Positions 9,160 to 17,942 are shown, numbered from the stretch's first letter. The stretch: 64,000 nucleotides of DNA from Hyphomonadaceae bacterium (GCA_016791445.1 JAEUMP010000016.1:310001-374000), one strand, 5' to 3'. Made by a program: numbers and translations. The notes: a model not told the origin generated them from the letters alone.

Positions 9160-9986
9160 GCATGGCCGCTGACCTGGAACGCCCGCTCCCGGCGGAATCG
9201 CGCGGCGAGGCGCCGGGACGGGGACGCCTGACAGGTCGACGCATCCTCGTCGTGGGCGGCGGACAGCGCACCGTGGACGCAGCCACCGACAGCATCGGCA
9301 ATGGACGCGCCATGTCGGTGCTGTTTGCGCGCGAGGGCGCGCGTGTGGCCGTGGCCGACAAGTCCCGCGCGGCGGCGGAGGCGACGGCGGCGCAGATCGG
9401 CGCCGATGCGGTGGTGATCGAGGCGGACATCGCCTCGCCGGTCGCCGTGATGGAGATGGTCGGAACGGCGGCGCAGGCGCTCGGCGGCCTCGATGGTCTC
9501 GCGCTGAACGTCGGCGTGGGCGTCGGCGCGCTTGGCCTTGAGGGCGCCAATGCCGATGACTGGGACAAGACGCTCGCCATCAATCTCCGCGGGCCGATGC
9601 TGTGCTGTCGTGCGGCGCTGCCGCACATGAGCGAGGGCGGCGCCATCGTCTTCATCTCGTCGATTGCAGGGCTGAAGCCGGGCTCCCGTCTGCCGGCGTA
9701 CGACGCCTCGAAGAGCGCGCTGCACGGCTTGATGCGGCATGTGGCGTACGAAGGCGCGCGCCGCGGCGTGCGCGCGAATGTCGTGTGTCCGGGTCTGATG
9801 GATACGCCGCTCGGCCGCGCGGCGACGCAAGGACGTCCGTCGCGCGGACGCACGCCCGTGCCGCTCGGCCGGCAGGGCACGGGCTGGGAAACCGCCTACG
9901 CGGCGCTGTTCCTGATCAGCGACGAGAGCGCCTATGTCGACGGGCAGATTCTCGCCGTCGACGGCGGTCTCAGCGCACTCAGTTAA
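9156..9986 (+). CDS. Short-chain dehydrogenase/reductase (SDR)
   Basis: A 276-residue classical SDR. The cofactor loop is atypical: RILVVGGGQRTVDAATDSIGNG replaces the normal TGxxxGIG, with an insertion before IGNG. NVGVGVGALG stands for the NNAG motif, IVFISSIAG gives the catalytic Ser, and YDASKSAL gives YxxxK. NVVCPGLMDTPLG and YVDGQILAVDGG end the domain normally. Probably NAD(P)H-dependent; substrate unknown. Coupled to the CMD gene; an ATG six bases downstream (9162) is an equally good start. Confidence 0.9.
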   Translation: MSMAADLERPLPAESRGEAPGRGRLTGRRILVVGGGQRTVDAATDSIGNGRAMSVLFAREGARVAVADKSRAAAEATAAQIGADAVVIEADIASPVAVMEMVGTAAQALGGLDGLALNVGVGVGALGLEGANADDWDKTLAINLRGPMLCCRAALPHMSEGGAIVFISSIAGLKPGSRLPAYDASKSALHGLMRHVAYEGARRGVRANVVCPGLMDTPLGRAATQGRPSRGRTPVPLGRQGTGWETAYAALFLISDESAYVDGQILAVDGGLSALS

Positions 9987-9993
9987 GCGGCGC

Positions 9994-11247
9994 TCAGTTG
10001 ACGCGCAGCGTGCGCGGGGCGGGGTCCACGGCGGCGGGGCCTTGCTGGCGCAGTTCGAGAATCGCGAGACCGCGCTCGATGGAGCCGTCGGCGCGGAAGC
10101 GGAACACGCCATCGGCGCCGGTGAAACCGTCGGGACGTTCGAGCGTCGCGCGGCTGATGTCGCCCTGCCGGCTCTGCTTTGCGGCTTCGATGGCGAGCAT
10201 CACGCCGTCGTAGCCGAGGCTGGCGATGCGCGACGGCGCACGGTTGAACGCACTGCGGTAGCGCTGTTCGAAATCGGCGCGCAGCGCGGGATCGGGCGAC
10301 GCGTACCAGCCGCCTGCGAGCGTCGGTTCGCGCTGCGTGTCGCCGCCGGCCCAGGCGCCGGTGCCGAGAAGTTTCACCTGTCCCATGTTCACCCCGCCGA
10401 TGAGCAGGGCGGGGCCCGTCGCGCGCAGCACCGAACCGCCTTCGGCGATGAGGATGGCCTGCACCGGCGTGCGACGCAGTTGCGTGGCGAGCGTGCGCGC
10501 AGCGGCGGCGGCGTCGCGATCGGTGCGCGTGTAGAACTGCGTCAGCGTTACGCTTGCACCGCGGGCGGCGGCCTCGGCGCGCAGCGCGGCTTCGACGCGG
10601 CGGCCATAGTCATTCTCCGGCGCGAGCAGCGCATAGCTGCGCAGTCCCTTGCCCGCCGCATAGTCGACGATGCGGCGCACATCCTCTTCGAGCGGCAGCG
10701 ACAGGATGTAGACGCCGTCGCCGGCGACCGTGCGGTCCGACGAGAATCCGACGACCGGCACATTGCGCTCGCGCGCGACCTGCGCCGCGCCGACGACGGT
10801 GTCGCGTTCCACCGGACCGAGGATCACGTCGGCGCCGTCGCGCAGCAGGAGACGCGCGGCGTCGGCGGCGGACGCGGCGGTGGCGCCGCTGTCGCGCGGG
10901 ATGAGCAGCGTGCCCGGCTCGCCGTAGGTGAAGACTGCGAGTTCCGCAGCCTGGTAGAGCGCGCCTGCTTCGGCGGGCCGGCTCGCGAAGGGCAGGAGCA
11001 GGCCGATGCGCACGATGTTGCGGCCGGTCATGAAGGGGGGAGTCATGCCCTCGCGGGTCATGATCGGCGGCGACGCCGGCGTCGCGACGGACGGCGTGCC
11101 GGGGGCGGGCGAGGGGCGCGGGGAGTCGGAACTGCCGCAGGCGGCGACCGCAAGTCCCAGCGCCAGCGCGCCCGCCCGGGCGAGCATCCCGAGGGCCGAA
11201 GGTCTTTGCGCGCGTTCGTCGCGCGACGTAGATGCGGTGCTGCTCAT
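9994..11247 (-). CDS. LpoA-like penicillin-binding protein activator lipoprotein
   Basis: A 417-residue lipoprotein: signal with lipobox LAVAAC (about residues 33-38), a Ser/Pro-rich linker (SDSPRPSPAPGTPSVATPAS), then a periplasmic binding protein type I fold (IVRIGLLLPFASRPAEAG, ADVILGPVERDTVVGAAQ, VPVVGFSSDRTVAGDGVYI). This is the alphaproteobacterial penicillin-binding protein activator family, annotated as LppC/LpoA. In E. coli LpoA activates PBP1A; a similar role here is inferred from family and neighbours rsmI, yraN and dolP. Its ATG shares bases with the oppositely oriented rsmI start. Confidence 0.85.
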   Translation of the reverse strand: MSSTASTSRDERAQRPSALGMLARAGALALGLAVAACGSSDSPRPSPAPGTPSVATPASPPIMTREGMTPPFMTGRNIVRIGLLLPFASRPAEAGALYQAAELAVFTYGEPGTLLIPRDSGATAASAADAARLLLRDGADVILGPVERDTVVGAAQVARERNVPVVGFSSDRTVAGDGVYILSLPLEEDVRRIVDYAAGKGLRSYALLAPENDYGRRVEAALRAEAAARGASVTLTQFYTRTDRDAAAAARTLATQLRRTPVQAILIAEGGSVLRATGPALLIGGVNMGQVKLLGTGAWAGGDTQREPTLAGGWYASPDPALRADFEQRYRSAFNRAPSRIASLGYDGVMLAIEAAKQSRQGDISRATLERPDGFTGADGVFRFRADGSIERGLAILELRQQGPAAVDPAPRTLRVN

Positions 11248-12169
11248 GTCTCGTCCGATTGATCCCGATCCGGAAGGCCGCGAACCCCAGTCCGGGCCAA
11301 AGGCCCGCGAACCTAGGGGGGCGGGCCGCGCCAGTCCACCGCTGGAAGGTGGTCTTTATGTGGTCGCCACGCCGATCGGGAACCTGCGCGATATCACGCT
11401 GCGGGCGCTCGACGTGCTCGGCGGCGCCGATCTGGTGCTGGCGGAGGACACGCGGGTGGCGCGCAAGCTGCTCGATGCGTTCAGCCTCTCCCCGCAGGTG
11501 ACGAGCTATCACGAACACAACGCCGAGAGCGCGCGGCCGAAGGTGCTGGCGGCGCTGGCGGCGGGAAAGACGGTGGCGCTGATCAGCGATGCGGGCACGC
11601 CGCTGATTTCCGATCCCGGCTACAAGCTCGTGCGCGATGCGGCGGCGGCGGGTCATCGCGTGTTTCCGATTCCCGGCGCCTCGGCGCTGCTGTCGGGTTT
11701 GGTGGTGGCGGGTCTGCCGACGGATCGTTTTCTGTTCGCGGGCTTCGCCCCGTCGAAAGCCGGCGCGCGCGCGACCTTTTTCGATGAACTCGCGGACATC
11801 TCCGCCACGCTCGTCTTCTACGAAACCGGCCCGCGCCTGAAGGCAAGCCTTGAAGCCATGCACGCCGCCTTCGGCGATCGTGAAGCGGCGGTAGGCCGCG
11901 AGCTGACGAAATTCTTCGAGGAAGTGCGGCGTGGGAGACTCTCTGCGCTTGCGGCCGCCATCGACGTGGATCCGAAAGGGGAGATCGTCGTCGTCGTCGC
12001 GCCGCCGGAGGAAAAGCCTGTGGGGGATGAAGCGGCGCTGGACGCTGCGCTGCGGCGCTTCCTGCCGTCGCATCCGGTGAAGGAAGCCGCGCGGCTCGCG
12101 GCGGAAGAAACGGCCGTCATGCGTCGTGATGCCTACGCGCGGGCGCTCATCCTGAAGGATCAGGCGTGA
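11246..12169 (+). CDS. rsmI: RsmI 16S rRNA 2'-O-methyltransferase
   Basis: A 307-residue SAM-dependent methyltransferase of the tetrapyrrole-methylase fold that modifies C1402 of 16S rRNA. LYVVATPIGNLRDITLRALDVLG, LAEDTRVARKLLDAF, YHEHNAESARPKVL, ISDAGTPLISDPGYKLV and FPIPGASALLSGLVVAGLPTDRFLFAGF are all diagnostic. Start chosen at the ATG overlapping the divergent LpoA start (shared CATG at 11245-11248), giving a 40-residue Pro/Arg-rich N-terminal tail; a later start cannot be excluded. Followed by yraN with a GTGA overlap. Confidence 0.96.
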   Translation: MSRPIDPDPEGREPQSGPKAREPRGAGRASPPLEGGLYVVATPIGNLRDITLRALDVLGGADLVLAEDTRVARKLLDAFSLSPQVTSYHEHNAESARPKVLAALAAGKTVALISDAGTPLISDPGYKLVRDAAAAGHRVFPIPGASALLSGLVVAGLPTDRFLFAGFAPSKAGARATFFDELADISATLVFYETGPRLKASLEAMHAAFGDREAAVGRELTKFFEEVRRGRLSALAAAIDVDPKGEIVVVVAPPEEKPVGDEAALDAALRRFLPSHPVKEAARLAAEETAVMRRDAYARALILKDQA

Positions 12170-12534
12170 GGGATCGCAGAAAGGCCGAGCAGCGCGGACG
12201 CACGGCCGAACTGCTCGCCGCGTTGTGGCTGATGGCGAAGGGCTACCGCATTCTCGCGCACCGCGCGCGCACGCCGTTCGGCGAGGTCGATCTCGCGGCG
12301 GTGAAGGGCAGGACGCTGGCGGTCGTGGAAGTGAAGGCGCGCGCGACGCGGCGCCTCGCGCTGGAATCGGTGGGATTGCGCCAGCAGGAGCGCATTGCGC
12401 GGGCAGGTCTCTCATTGGCGAAGCGGCATCGCCTCGACGGCGCGTCCGTGCGGCTCGATCTCGTCATCGTGCGTCCCTGGTCATGGCCCGAGCATGTGCG
12501 CGATGCGTGGCGGGCGTCGGCGGTCGATCGGTAA
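12166..12534 (+). CDS. yraN: YraN family (UPF0102) nuclease-fold protein
   Basis: A 122-residue UPF0102 protein. RGRTAELLAALWLMAKGYRILAHRARTPFGEVDLAAVKG contains the E...GEVDL pattern of the restriction-endonuclease-like fold, with VVEVKAR providing the ExK acid-lysine pair; the family is predicted to be a nuclease linked to Holliday junction or envelope functions, without settled biochemistry. GTG start overlaps the rsmI stop by 4 bases. Confidence 0.93.
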   Translation: MRDRRKAEQRGRTAELLAALWLMAKGYRILAHRARTPFGEVDLAAVKGRTLAVVEVKARATRRLALESVGLRQQERIARAGLSLAKRHRLDGASVRLDLVIVRPWSWPEHVRDAWRASAVDR

Positions 12535-12612
12535 CGAACGGTTAGCCGTCTTCCTTAAACGCAGATCAACCTGAATGCGGCAGGCTCCGGGCTTAACCTT
12601 GCGGAGCGTCCC

Positions 12613-13284
12613 ATGCGGTCGTCAGTGCTTGTCCTCGCCGCCTTCGGCATGTGCGCCCTGCAGGGCGGTTGCGTCGCGGCGGGCGGCGTCGCGGTCGCGA
12701 GCGTAGGCATGGCCGCCGTGCAGGACCGCACCTTCGGGCGCTCGCTCGACGATGCGGCAGGTTCCTCGGAAGTGAAGACGCGGCTGCTCGCGCTCGACCG
12801 GCCCGCTTTCATGCGTGTCGATGTGGAAGTGGCCGAAGGCCAGCTGCTGCTATCCGGCACAGTGCCGACAACGGATCACAAGGCCATGGCCGAGCGCATC
12901 GCCTGGAGCGTGCGCAGCGTCGAAAGCGTGTCGAACCAGATAGAGGTCGGCCGCAATCCGGGCATGCTGCGCAGCGGCCTCGACAATTTCATCACCGCCC
13001 AGGTGCGCACGAAGCTGTTGTCGGACTCCAGCATCAAGGGCGTGAACTACAATATCGAGACGCAGAAGGGCGTCGTCTATCTGATGGGCCTCGCCCGCAG
13101 CGACGAGGAACTCCAGCGCGCCGCCGAAGCGGCAAGTCTCGTGCGCGGCGTGGAGCGGGTGGTGTCCTACGTGGTGGTCCGTCCGGTGGATGCGCGGGTT
13201 CGCCAGGCGGCGGTCCGCAATCCCGATGCGCCCGTGCCCGATGCGCCTGCGCTGGGCGCGCCGATCTCCATGGCCACGCAATAG
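12613..13284 (+). CDS. Double-BON lipoprotein, DolP-like
   Basis: A 223-residue predicted lipoprotein with lipobox LQGGC (residues 16-20) followed by a glycine/alanine-rich region. Two BON domains follow: one around residues 55-112 (SEVKTRLLALD to SVESVSNQIEVG) and one around 122-190 (ITAQVRTKLLSDSSIKGVNYNIETQKGVVYLMGLARSDEEL). DolP (YraP) is an outer-membrane dual-BON lipoprotein that binds anionic lipids near division sites. Gene order lpoA-rsmI-yraN-dolP is also known from Enterobacteria, which supports the assignment. Confidence 0.88.
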   Translation: MRSSVLVLAAFGMCALQGGCVAAGGVAVASVGMAAVQDRTFGRSLDDAAGSSEVKTRLLALDRPAFMRVDVEVAEGQLLLSGTVPTTDHKAMAERIAWSVRSVESVSNQIEVGRNPGMLRSGLDNFITAQVRTKLLSDSSIKGVNYNIETQKGVVYLMGLARSDEELQRAAEAASLVRGVERVVSYVVVRPVDARVRQAAVRNPDAPVPDAPALGAPISMATQ

Positions 13285-13380
13285 GGCTGCGCCGACCCGC
13301 GTCGCGGCGTTTGCGCGAGATCAAGGCTCTTTTTCGCGCATCGCTATCCCCTCGCTGTCCGGCAGCGATGGAGACAACGC

Positions 13381-13674
13381 ATGGGTTCGACGGCGGAGAA
13401 GGCGGAATCGCCACTGCAACAGTGCGCGCGCATCTTGCGCCAGGCCGGCTATAGCGCGCTCGCCGACGAGATCGAATTCGGCGCGCTCGCGGGCGTCGCG
13501 CCGACGGAGCCGCTGTTCGTGCTGTGCGGGCGCGATCGTCTGGCGCCGCAGGCGGTGAAGGCGTGGATCGATCTCGCACGGCTGTCGAATGTGCCGGACT
13601 ACAAGCTGGAATCCGCCCACCTCGCCATCGAGGCGATGGAGCGCTGGCCCGGCGAACGCCACTACCCGGATTGA
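13381..13674 (+). CDS. Small hypothetical protein
   Basis: A 97-residue soluble protein I do not recognise, predicted mostly helical with AREILRQAGYSALADEIEFGALAG-like amphipathic character (here CARILRQAGYSALADEIE). No membrane segment or signal. It lies between the dolP-like gene and a convergent lipoprotein gene. Codon use matches its neighbours and the frame is GC3-rich, so it is probably real. Confidence 0.6.
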   Translation: MGSTAEKAESPLQQCARILRQAGYSALADEIEFGALAGVAPTEPLFVLCGRDRLAPQAVKAWIDLARLSNVPDYKLESAHLAIEAMERWPGERHYPD

Positions 13675-13680
13675 TCGTCC

Positions 13681-14289
13681 CTATTTTGCAGGCATGACCG
13701 CAAGGCGCAGCGCCTTCACGCGCTGCGACGTGGACGGAGAGTAGTACGCCGTCACCTGCTTGCCGTTCGCGGCGGCGATCTGCGGCGTGACGAAATACTC
13801 GAACTCGGTCTTGTTCCCGTTCGCGTCGGTGACGGCGATGAGGCTCGGCAGATCGCCGGCGGTGGCCTGCTCGGCGCCGCTGAGGACGCCTGCGACTTCC
13901 TTCCAGTGCGCCGCGCGGGCAGGGGCGTCGTGCACGAGCGAAAGATCGCCCTCGCGGAGGTCGAACAGGTCGTTTTCCGCGACGACGGCGTAGGTCATCG
14001 TCACGTTCTTGCCGTCGTAGGCGCTCTGCGGCAGGTCGCCGAGGTCCACCTCCGCAGCGTTGAGCAGATATTCCGCCGGCGTCGGTTGGTCAGGCAGCTG
14101 CACGACGAGGACGTACATCGGGTAGCCGGCGTCGGTCATCGACAGCACCTTCGCGGCGGTGGTGAACTCGCCCAGCGCGGGGCCCTGTTCGGCGACGGCG
14201 TCATGCGCCTCGTTCGCAGCGGGCGCCGGCTGGCAGGCCGCCAGGGCGATGGCGGCGATGAACGCGGACGCGAGCTTCTCGATGCGCAT
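13681..14289 (-). CDS. Hypothetical lipoprotein
   Basis: A 202-residue predicted lipoprotein with lipobox ALAAC at about residues 15-19 and a clear Shine-Dalgarno (GGGAGG, eight bases before the ATG at 14289). The mature protein has no recognised family; it contains repeated beta-like strands (GYPMYVLVVQLPDQPTPAEYL, NVTMTYAVVAEND) and is rich in Thr and Ala. Convergent with the small hypothetical gene (6-base gap). Role unknown. Confidence 0.75.
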   Translation of the reverse strand: MRIEKLASAFIAAIALAACQPAPAANEAHDAVAEQGPALGEFTTAAKVLSMTDAGYPMYVLVVQLPDQPTPAEYLLNAAEVDLGDLPQSAYDGKNVTMTYAVVAENDLFDLREGDLSLVHDAPARAAHWKEVAGVLSGAEQATAGDLPSLIAVTDANGNKTEFEYFVTPQIAAANGKQVTAYYSPSTSQRVKALRLAVMPAK

Positions 14290-14373
14290 GGACGGGCCTC
14301 CCGATCTCCACACCGTTAGCGCCGACATGGACGCCCGTCCATTTTCACCGGAAAATTCGTTCTCGCATGTTGC

Positions 14374-14390
14374 TATAATGTTCACATTAT
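14374..14390 (+). promoter_or_regulatory. Candidate promoter -10 overlapping a 16-base palindrome
   Basis: A consensus TATAAT (14374-14379) overlaps a perfect palindrome ATAATGTTCACATTAT (14375-14390, seven-base arms with a two-base centre). It lies in the 178-base divergent gap, 77 bases before comM and 85 bases before the lipoprotein start. I see no good -35 element, so this could serve comM under activator or repressor control. Confidence 0.45.
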
Positions 14391-14467
14391 GTCCAAATGT
14401 CGTTGCGTGTGAGTAACGACTCGCTTCGGGCTGGCGCGCATCGGGTTCTGCTGGGTGGGAGACGCGG

Positions 14468-16000
14468 GTGGCGGCGCGGACGGTGACGGTGGCCTTTGTG
14501 GGCGTGGAGGCCCGCAGGGTCGATGTGCAGGTGCAGATCGCGGGCGGTCTGACCGGCATCGTGGTGGTGGGGCTTGCGGACAAGGCCGTGAGCGAGAGCC
14601 GGGAGCGCGTGCGCGCGGCATTCGCCAGCATGGGCCTCGCGGTCCCGGGGGATCGCATCATCGTCAATCTCGCGCCGGCGGACCTGCCGAAGGACGGCGC
14701 CCACTACGATCTTCCGATCGCGCTGGCGCTGCTCGCGGAAATGGGCGTCATGCCGAAGGATGCAGTGGAGAACGCCGTGGTGTTCGGCGAGCTCGGTCTC
14801 GACGCGACGCTGGCGGTGACGCCGGGCGTGTTGCCGGCGGCGATGGCCGCGCACGGGATGGGACTGCCGATCATCTGTCCCGAAGCCTGCGGCCCGGAGG
14901 CGGCCTGGGCGGGCGGGGAGGCGATACCGGCGCCGAACCTTATCGCCCTCGTCAACCACTTCCGCGGCGGTCAGCTCCTCGCGCCGCCCGCGCCCGGAGA
15001 AATCGCCGCGCCGCCGCCGGTCGCCGACCTGAGGGACGTGAAGGGCCAGGAACAGGCCAAGCGCGCGCTCGAGATCGCAGCGGCGGGCGGGCACAATCTC
15101 CTGCTTGTCGGGCCGCCGGGCGCCGGGAAATCCATGCTCGCGCAGCGGCTTGCGGGCGTTTTGCCGCCGCTGACGGCGGAAGAGTTGCTGGAAGTCTCGA
15201 TGATCCAGAGCGTCGCGGGACTGTTGCAGCGCGGACGTCTCACGCGTGCGCGGCCGTTCCGCGCGCCGCACCATTCGGCGTCCATGGCGGCGCTTGTCGG
15301 CGGCGGCATCAAGGCGCGTCCGGGGGAAGTCTCTTTAGCGCATCGCGGCGTGCTTTTTCTCGACGAATTGCCGGAGTTCAATCCCGCCACTTTGGACGCG
15401 CTGCGCCAGCCGCTCGAAACCGGCGAAGTCGTCATTGCGCGCGCCAATCATCACGTCACCTATCCAGCGCGCGTGCAGCTGGTGGCGGCGATGAACCCGT
15501 GTCGTTGCGGCGGCGGGGCGGGCATGTGTCGCCGCTGGCCGCGCTGCGCTGCGGAGTATCAGGGCAGGCTCTCCGGGCCGCTGCTCGATCGCATCGATCT
15601 GCAACTCGACGTGCCGCCCGTCACCGCCGCCGATCTCGCGCTGCCGCCGCCGGTGGAAGGCACGGCGGAGGTCGCGGCCCGCGTCGCCGTCGCCCGCGCG
15701 GCGCAGGCCGATCGCGTGGAAAGTGGAGACGGCCTCAACGCGGCGGTGGACCAGAAGACGCTCGAACACATCGCCGCGCCCGATGCGGCGGGGCAGGAGC
15801 TGCTCTCGAAGGCCGCCACGGCGCTCGCGCTGTCCGCGCGCGGCTATCACCGCACGCTCCGCGTCGCGCGCACCGTCGCCGATCTCGATGGCTCCACCGC
15901 AGTGCGGCGCGTTCACATCGCCGAGGCGTTGAGTTTCCGGCGCGTGCGTCCCGGCTACGACTCCGCCGCGACATCCGGCGGCAAGGCGACCGTTTCTTAA
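14468..16000 (+). CDS. comM: YifB/ComM family Mg-chelatase-like AAA+ ATPase
   Basis: A 510-residue AAA+ protein. The N-terminal ChlI-like domain is followed by Walker A LLVGPPGAGKSMLA, then FRAPHHSASMAALVGGG, Walker B GVLFLDELPEF, NHHVTYPARVQLVAAMNPCRCG and the C-terminal Mg_chelatase_C region (GLNAAVDQKTLEHIAAPD, RGYHRTLRVARTVADLDG). ComM is a hexameric helicase that promotes branch migration during natural transformation; YifB members are widespread. GTG start with a GGGTGGGAGA site just upstream. Confidence 0.93.
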   Translation: MAARTVTVAFVGVEARRVDVQVQIAGGLTGIVVVGLADKAVSESRERVRAAFASMGLAVPGDRIIVNLAPADLPKDGAHYDLPIALALLAEMGVMPKDAVENAVVFGELGLDATLAVTPGVLPAAMAAHGMGLPIICPEACGPEAAWAGGEAIPAPNLIALVNHFRGGQLLAPPAPGEIAAPPPVADLRDVKGQEQAKRALEIAAAGGHNLLLVGPPGAGKSMLAQRLAGVLPPLTAEELLEVSMIQSVAGLLQRGRLTRARPFRAPHHSASMAALVGGGIKARPGEVSLAHRGVLFLDELPEFNPATLDALRQPLETGEVVIARANHHVTYPARVQLVAAMNPCRCGGGAGMCRRWPRCAAEYQGRLSGPLLDRIDLQLDVPPVTAADLALPPPVEGTAEVAARVAVARAAQADRVESGDGLNAAVDQKTLEHIAAPDAAGQELLSKAATALALSARGYHRTLRVARTVADLDGSTAVRRVHIAEALSFRRVRPGYDSAATSGGKATVS

Positions 16001-16024
16001 CCTGCCTTAGCGTTTGGTGTGCGG

Positions 16025-17851
16025 ATGGCTTCTCCCTCCCGCGCCACGCCTGAAACAGCGCCCGCTGACGATCCATTCGAGCATGCGCCCGATCCGATGG
16101 CGCATCTGGAGGCGGACGGCGCGCTGAGGCGCGCGAACGCAGCCTTCCGCGCGGCGTTCCGGCAGGGCATCGGTCCGCGCCGCGCGCCGTGGGGCCGGGT
16201 GACGCCGCCCGATTTTGTCCGCAATGAGCGCGTGTTCGACGCGCCCGCGCCGGACGGCTCGCTGTTCGAATGGCGCGAGCGGCGCCTCGCCGACGGTTCC
16301 CGGATCGTCACCGCGCGCGACGTGAGCGAGCGCGCCGCCGCCGCCGCCGAGACTGCGCGCGCCAAGACGCTGCTCTTCGCCACGCTGACCCACGAGTTGC
16401 GCACGCCGCTGAACGGGATTCTCGGCATGGCCGGCCTTCTGCGTCGCGCCGACCTCGATCCGACGCAGCGCGAGTATCTCGCGGCGATCCGCAATTGCGG
16501 CGAACACCTGCTGCAGCTCGTCTCCGAAATCCTCGATTTCTCTCGGCTGGAGTCGGGCCGTGTGATGCTCGAGCAGGTCGCCTTCGATCCGGAGGAGACG
16601 GTGCAGGCGATCGCCGAACTTCTCAGTCCGCGCGCGCGCGAGAAAGGGCTCGACATCGCCACGCGCATCGCGCCGCACACGCCGCTGTGCCTCGTCGGCG
16701 ACGAGGGCCGGCTGCGCCAGATCCTGTTCAATCTCGCCGGAAATGCGGTGAAGTTCACCGAGACCGGCGGCGTGCTGATCGAGGTCGGCCCGCACCAGAA
16801 CGGCGTGCGCTTCAGCGTGCGTGACACCGGCCCTGGCATTGCGCCTGACAAGCAGGCGGCGATCTTCGAAGCCTTCAGCCAGGTCGATGCCTCCCACGCG
16901 CGCCTCTACGGCGGCGCAGGCCTCGGCCTCGCCATCGTGCGCAAGCTCGCCGACGCGATGGGCGGCCGGATCAGCCTCGTCTCGCGGCCGGGCGATGGCG
17001 CGGTGTTCCACATCGATCTTCCGTTCGTCACCGCCGCCAATGCCGATCACCAGGGCCCACCCTCGCTCGCGGGGGTGCATGTGGCGGTGCTGGCGCGCGC
17101 AGACCTCGTCGCGAGCGCCGTCGCCGCGACGATCACTGGGCTCGGCGGTTCGGTGCGCCGGGTGCACGGCGTCGAGGAACTCGACGGTTTCGACGTCGTG
17201 CTGCTCGATCACGATGTGGCGCGGGGCGATGCGGCGGCCTTCCTCGCCTGCGGCACGCCGGTGGTGCTCATGGCGCCGCAGGAGGACAGGCACGCCGTGG
17301 ACGCCTATCGCGCCGCCGGGCTCGAACACCATCTGCTGAAGCCGCTGCGCCGGCGCTCTCTCGCCGCGCGCCTCCTGGCGGCGGCGCGGGGCGTGCAACC
17401 GCGCGAGAATGTGCGCGCCGACGACGAGCGCGGCGGGCCCGCGCTCCAGCTCGGCCTGTCGGTGCTGTTGGCGGAAGACAATCCGATCAATGCGCTGCTC
17501 GCGCGGACGCTGTTGCAGCGCGCCGGGTGCCGGGTGGACGTCGTGGGCGACGGCGAGGAGGCGGTCGCGGCGGCGTCGACGGGCGCGTATGATCTCATTT
17601 TCCTCGACCTGCGCATGCCGCGTCTCGACGGCGTATCGGCTGCCCGACGCATCCGCGCGCTGCCGGGGCGTGCGGGCGATGTGGCACTGATCGCGCTGAC
17701 CGCCGACGCCGGCGAGGACGAGCGCGTCGCGGCGCTGAAGGCCGGCATGGACGAATTCGTCACCAAACCCATCGACCCCGAGCGCCTGGCCGCTGTCGCC
17801 GCCCGCTTTACGGGTCCGCCGAAGCCCGCCACTTTCCGCGCCGACGATTGA
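16025..17851 (+). CDS. Hybrid histidine kinase with degenerate and canonical receivers (ShkA-like architecture)
   Basis: A 608-residue cytosolic kinase with no membrane segment. Order: short PAS-like region, HisKA with FATLTHELRTPLNGILGM (phosphoacceptor about His123), HATPase_c (NAVKFTETGGVLIEVG, DTGPGIAPDKQAAIFEAFSQ, GGAGLGLAIVRKLADAMGG), a first receiver-like domain (about 342-455) that lacks the acidic pair, then a full receiver with VLLAEDNPINALLARTLL, phosphorylation site LDLRMPRLDG (about Asp528) and the FVTKPI ending. This PAS-DHp-CA-pseudoREC-REC layout matches Caulobacter ShkA, whose first receiver binds c-di-GMP. The linker has ADDERGG. Orthology is inference. Confidence 0.88.
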   Translation: MASPSRATPETAPADDPFEHAPDPMAHLEADGALRRANAAFRAAFRQGIGPRRAPWGRVTPPDFVRNERVFDAPAPDGSLFEWRERRLADGSRIVTARDVSERAAAAAETARAKTLLFATLTHELRTPLNGILGMAGLLRRADLDPTQREYLAAIRNCGEHLLQLVSEILDFSRLESGRVMLEQVAFDPEETVQAIAELLSPRAREKGLDIATRIAPHTPLCLVGDEGRLRQILFNLAGNAVKFTETGGVLIEVGPHQNGVRFSVRDTGPGIAPDKQAAIFEAFSQVDASHARLYGGAGLGLAIVRKLADAMGGRISLVSRPGDGAVFHIDLPFVTAANADHQGPPSLAGVHVAVLARADLVASAVAATITGLGGSVRRVHGVEELDGFDVVLLDHDVARGDAAAFLACGTPVVLMAPQEDRHAVDAYRAAGLEHHLLKPLRRRSLAARLLAAARGVQPRENVRADDERGGPALQLGLSVLLAEDNPINALLARTLLQRAGCRVDVVGDGEEAVAAASTGAYDLIFLDLRMPRLDGVSAARRIRALPGRAGDVALIALTADAGEDERVAALKAGMDEFVTKPIDPERLAAVAARFTGPPKPATFRADD

Positions 17852-17942
17852 TCGACCACGCCGGACCGGACTCCCGGCCCTCGCCCGTCGACAGGCGCAG
17901 GGAAGGGGCCCGGAGCGGTTCGTCGGGTTCGAGGAGACACGC

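Noticed and set aside
10610..12415. Long open frame on the minus strand across rsmI and yraN
   Set aside because: It is antisense to genes with clear motifs and reads as Arg/Ala/Pro-rich low-complexity, an effect of high GC third positions.
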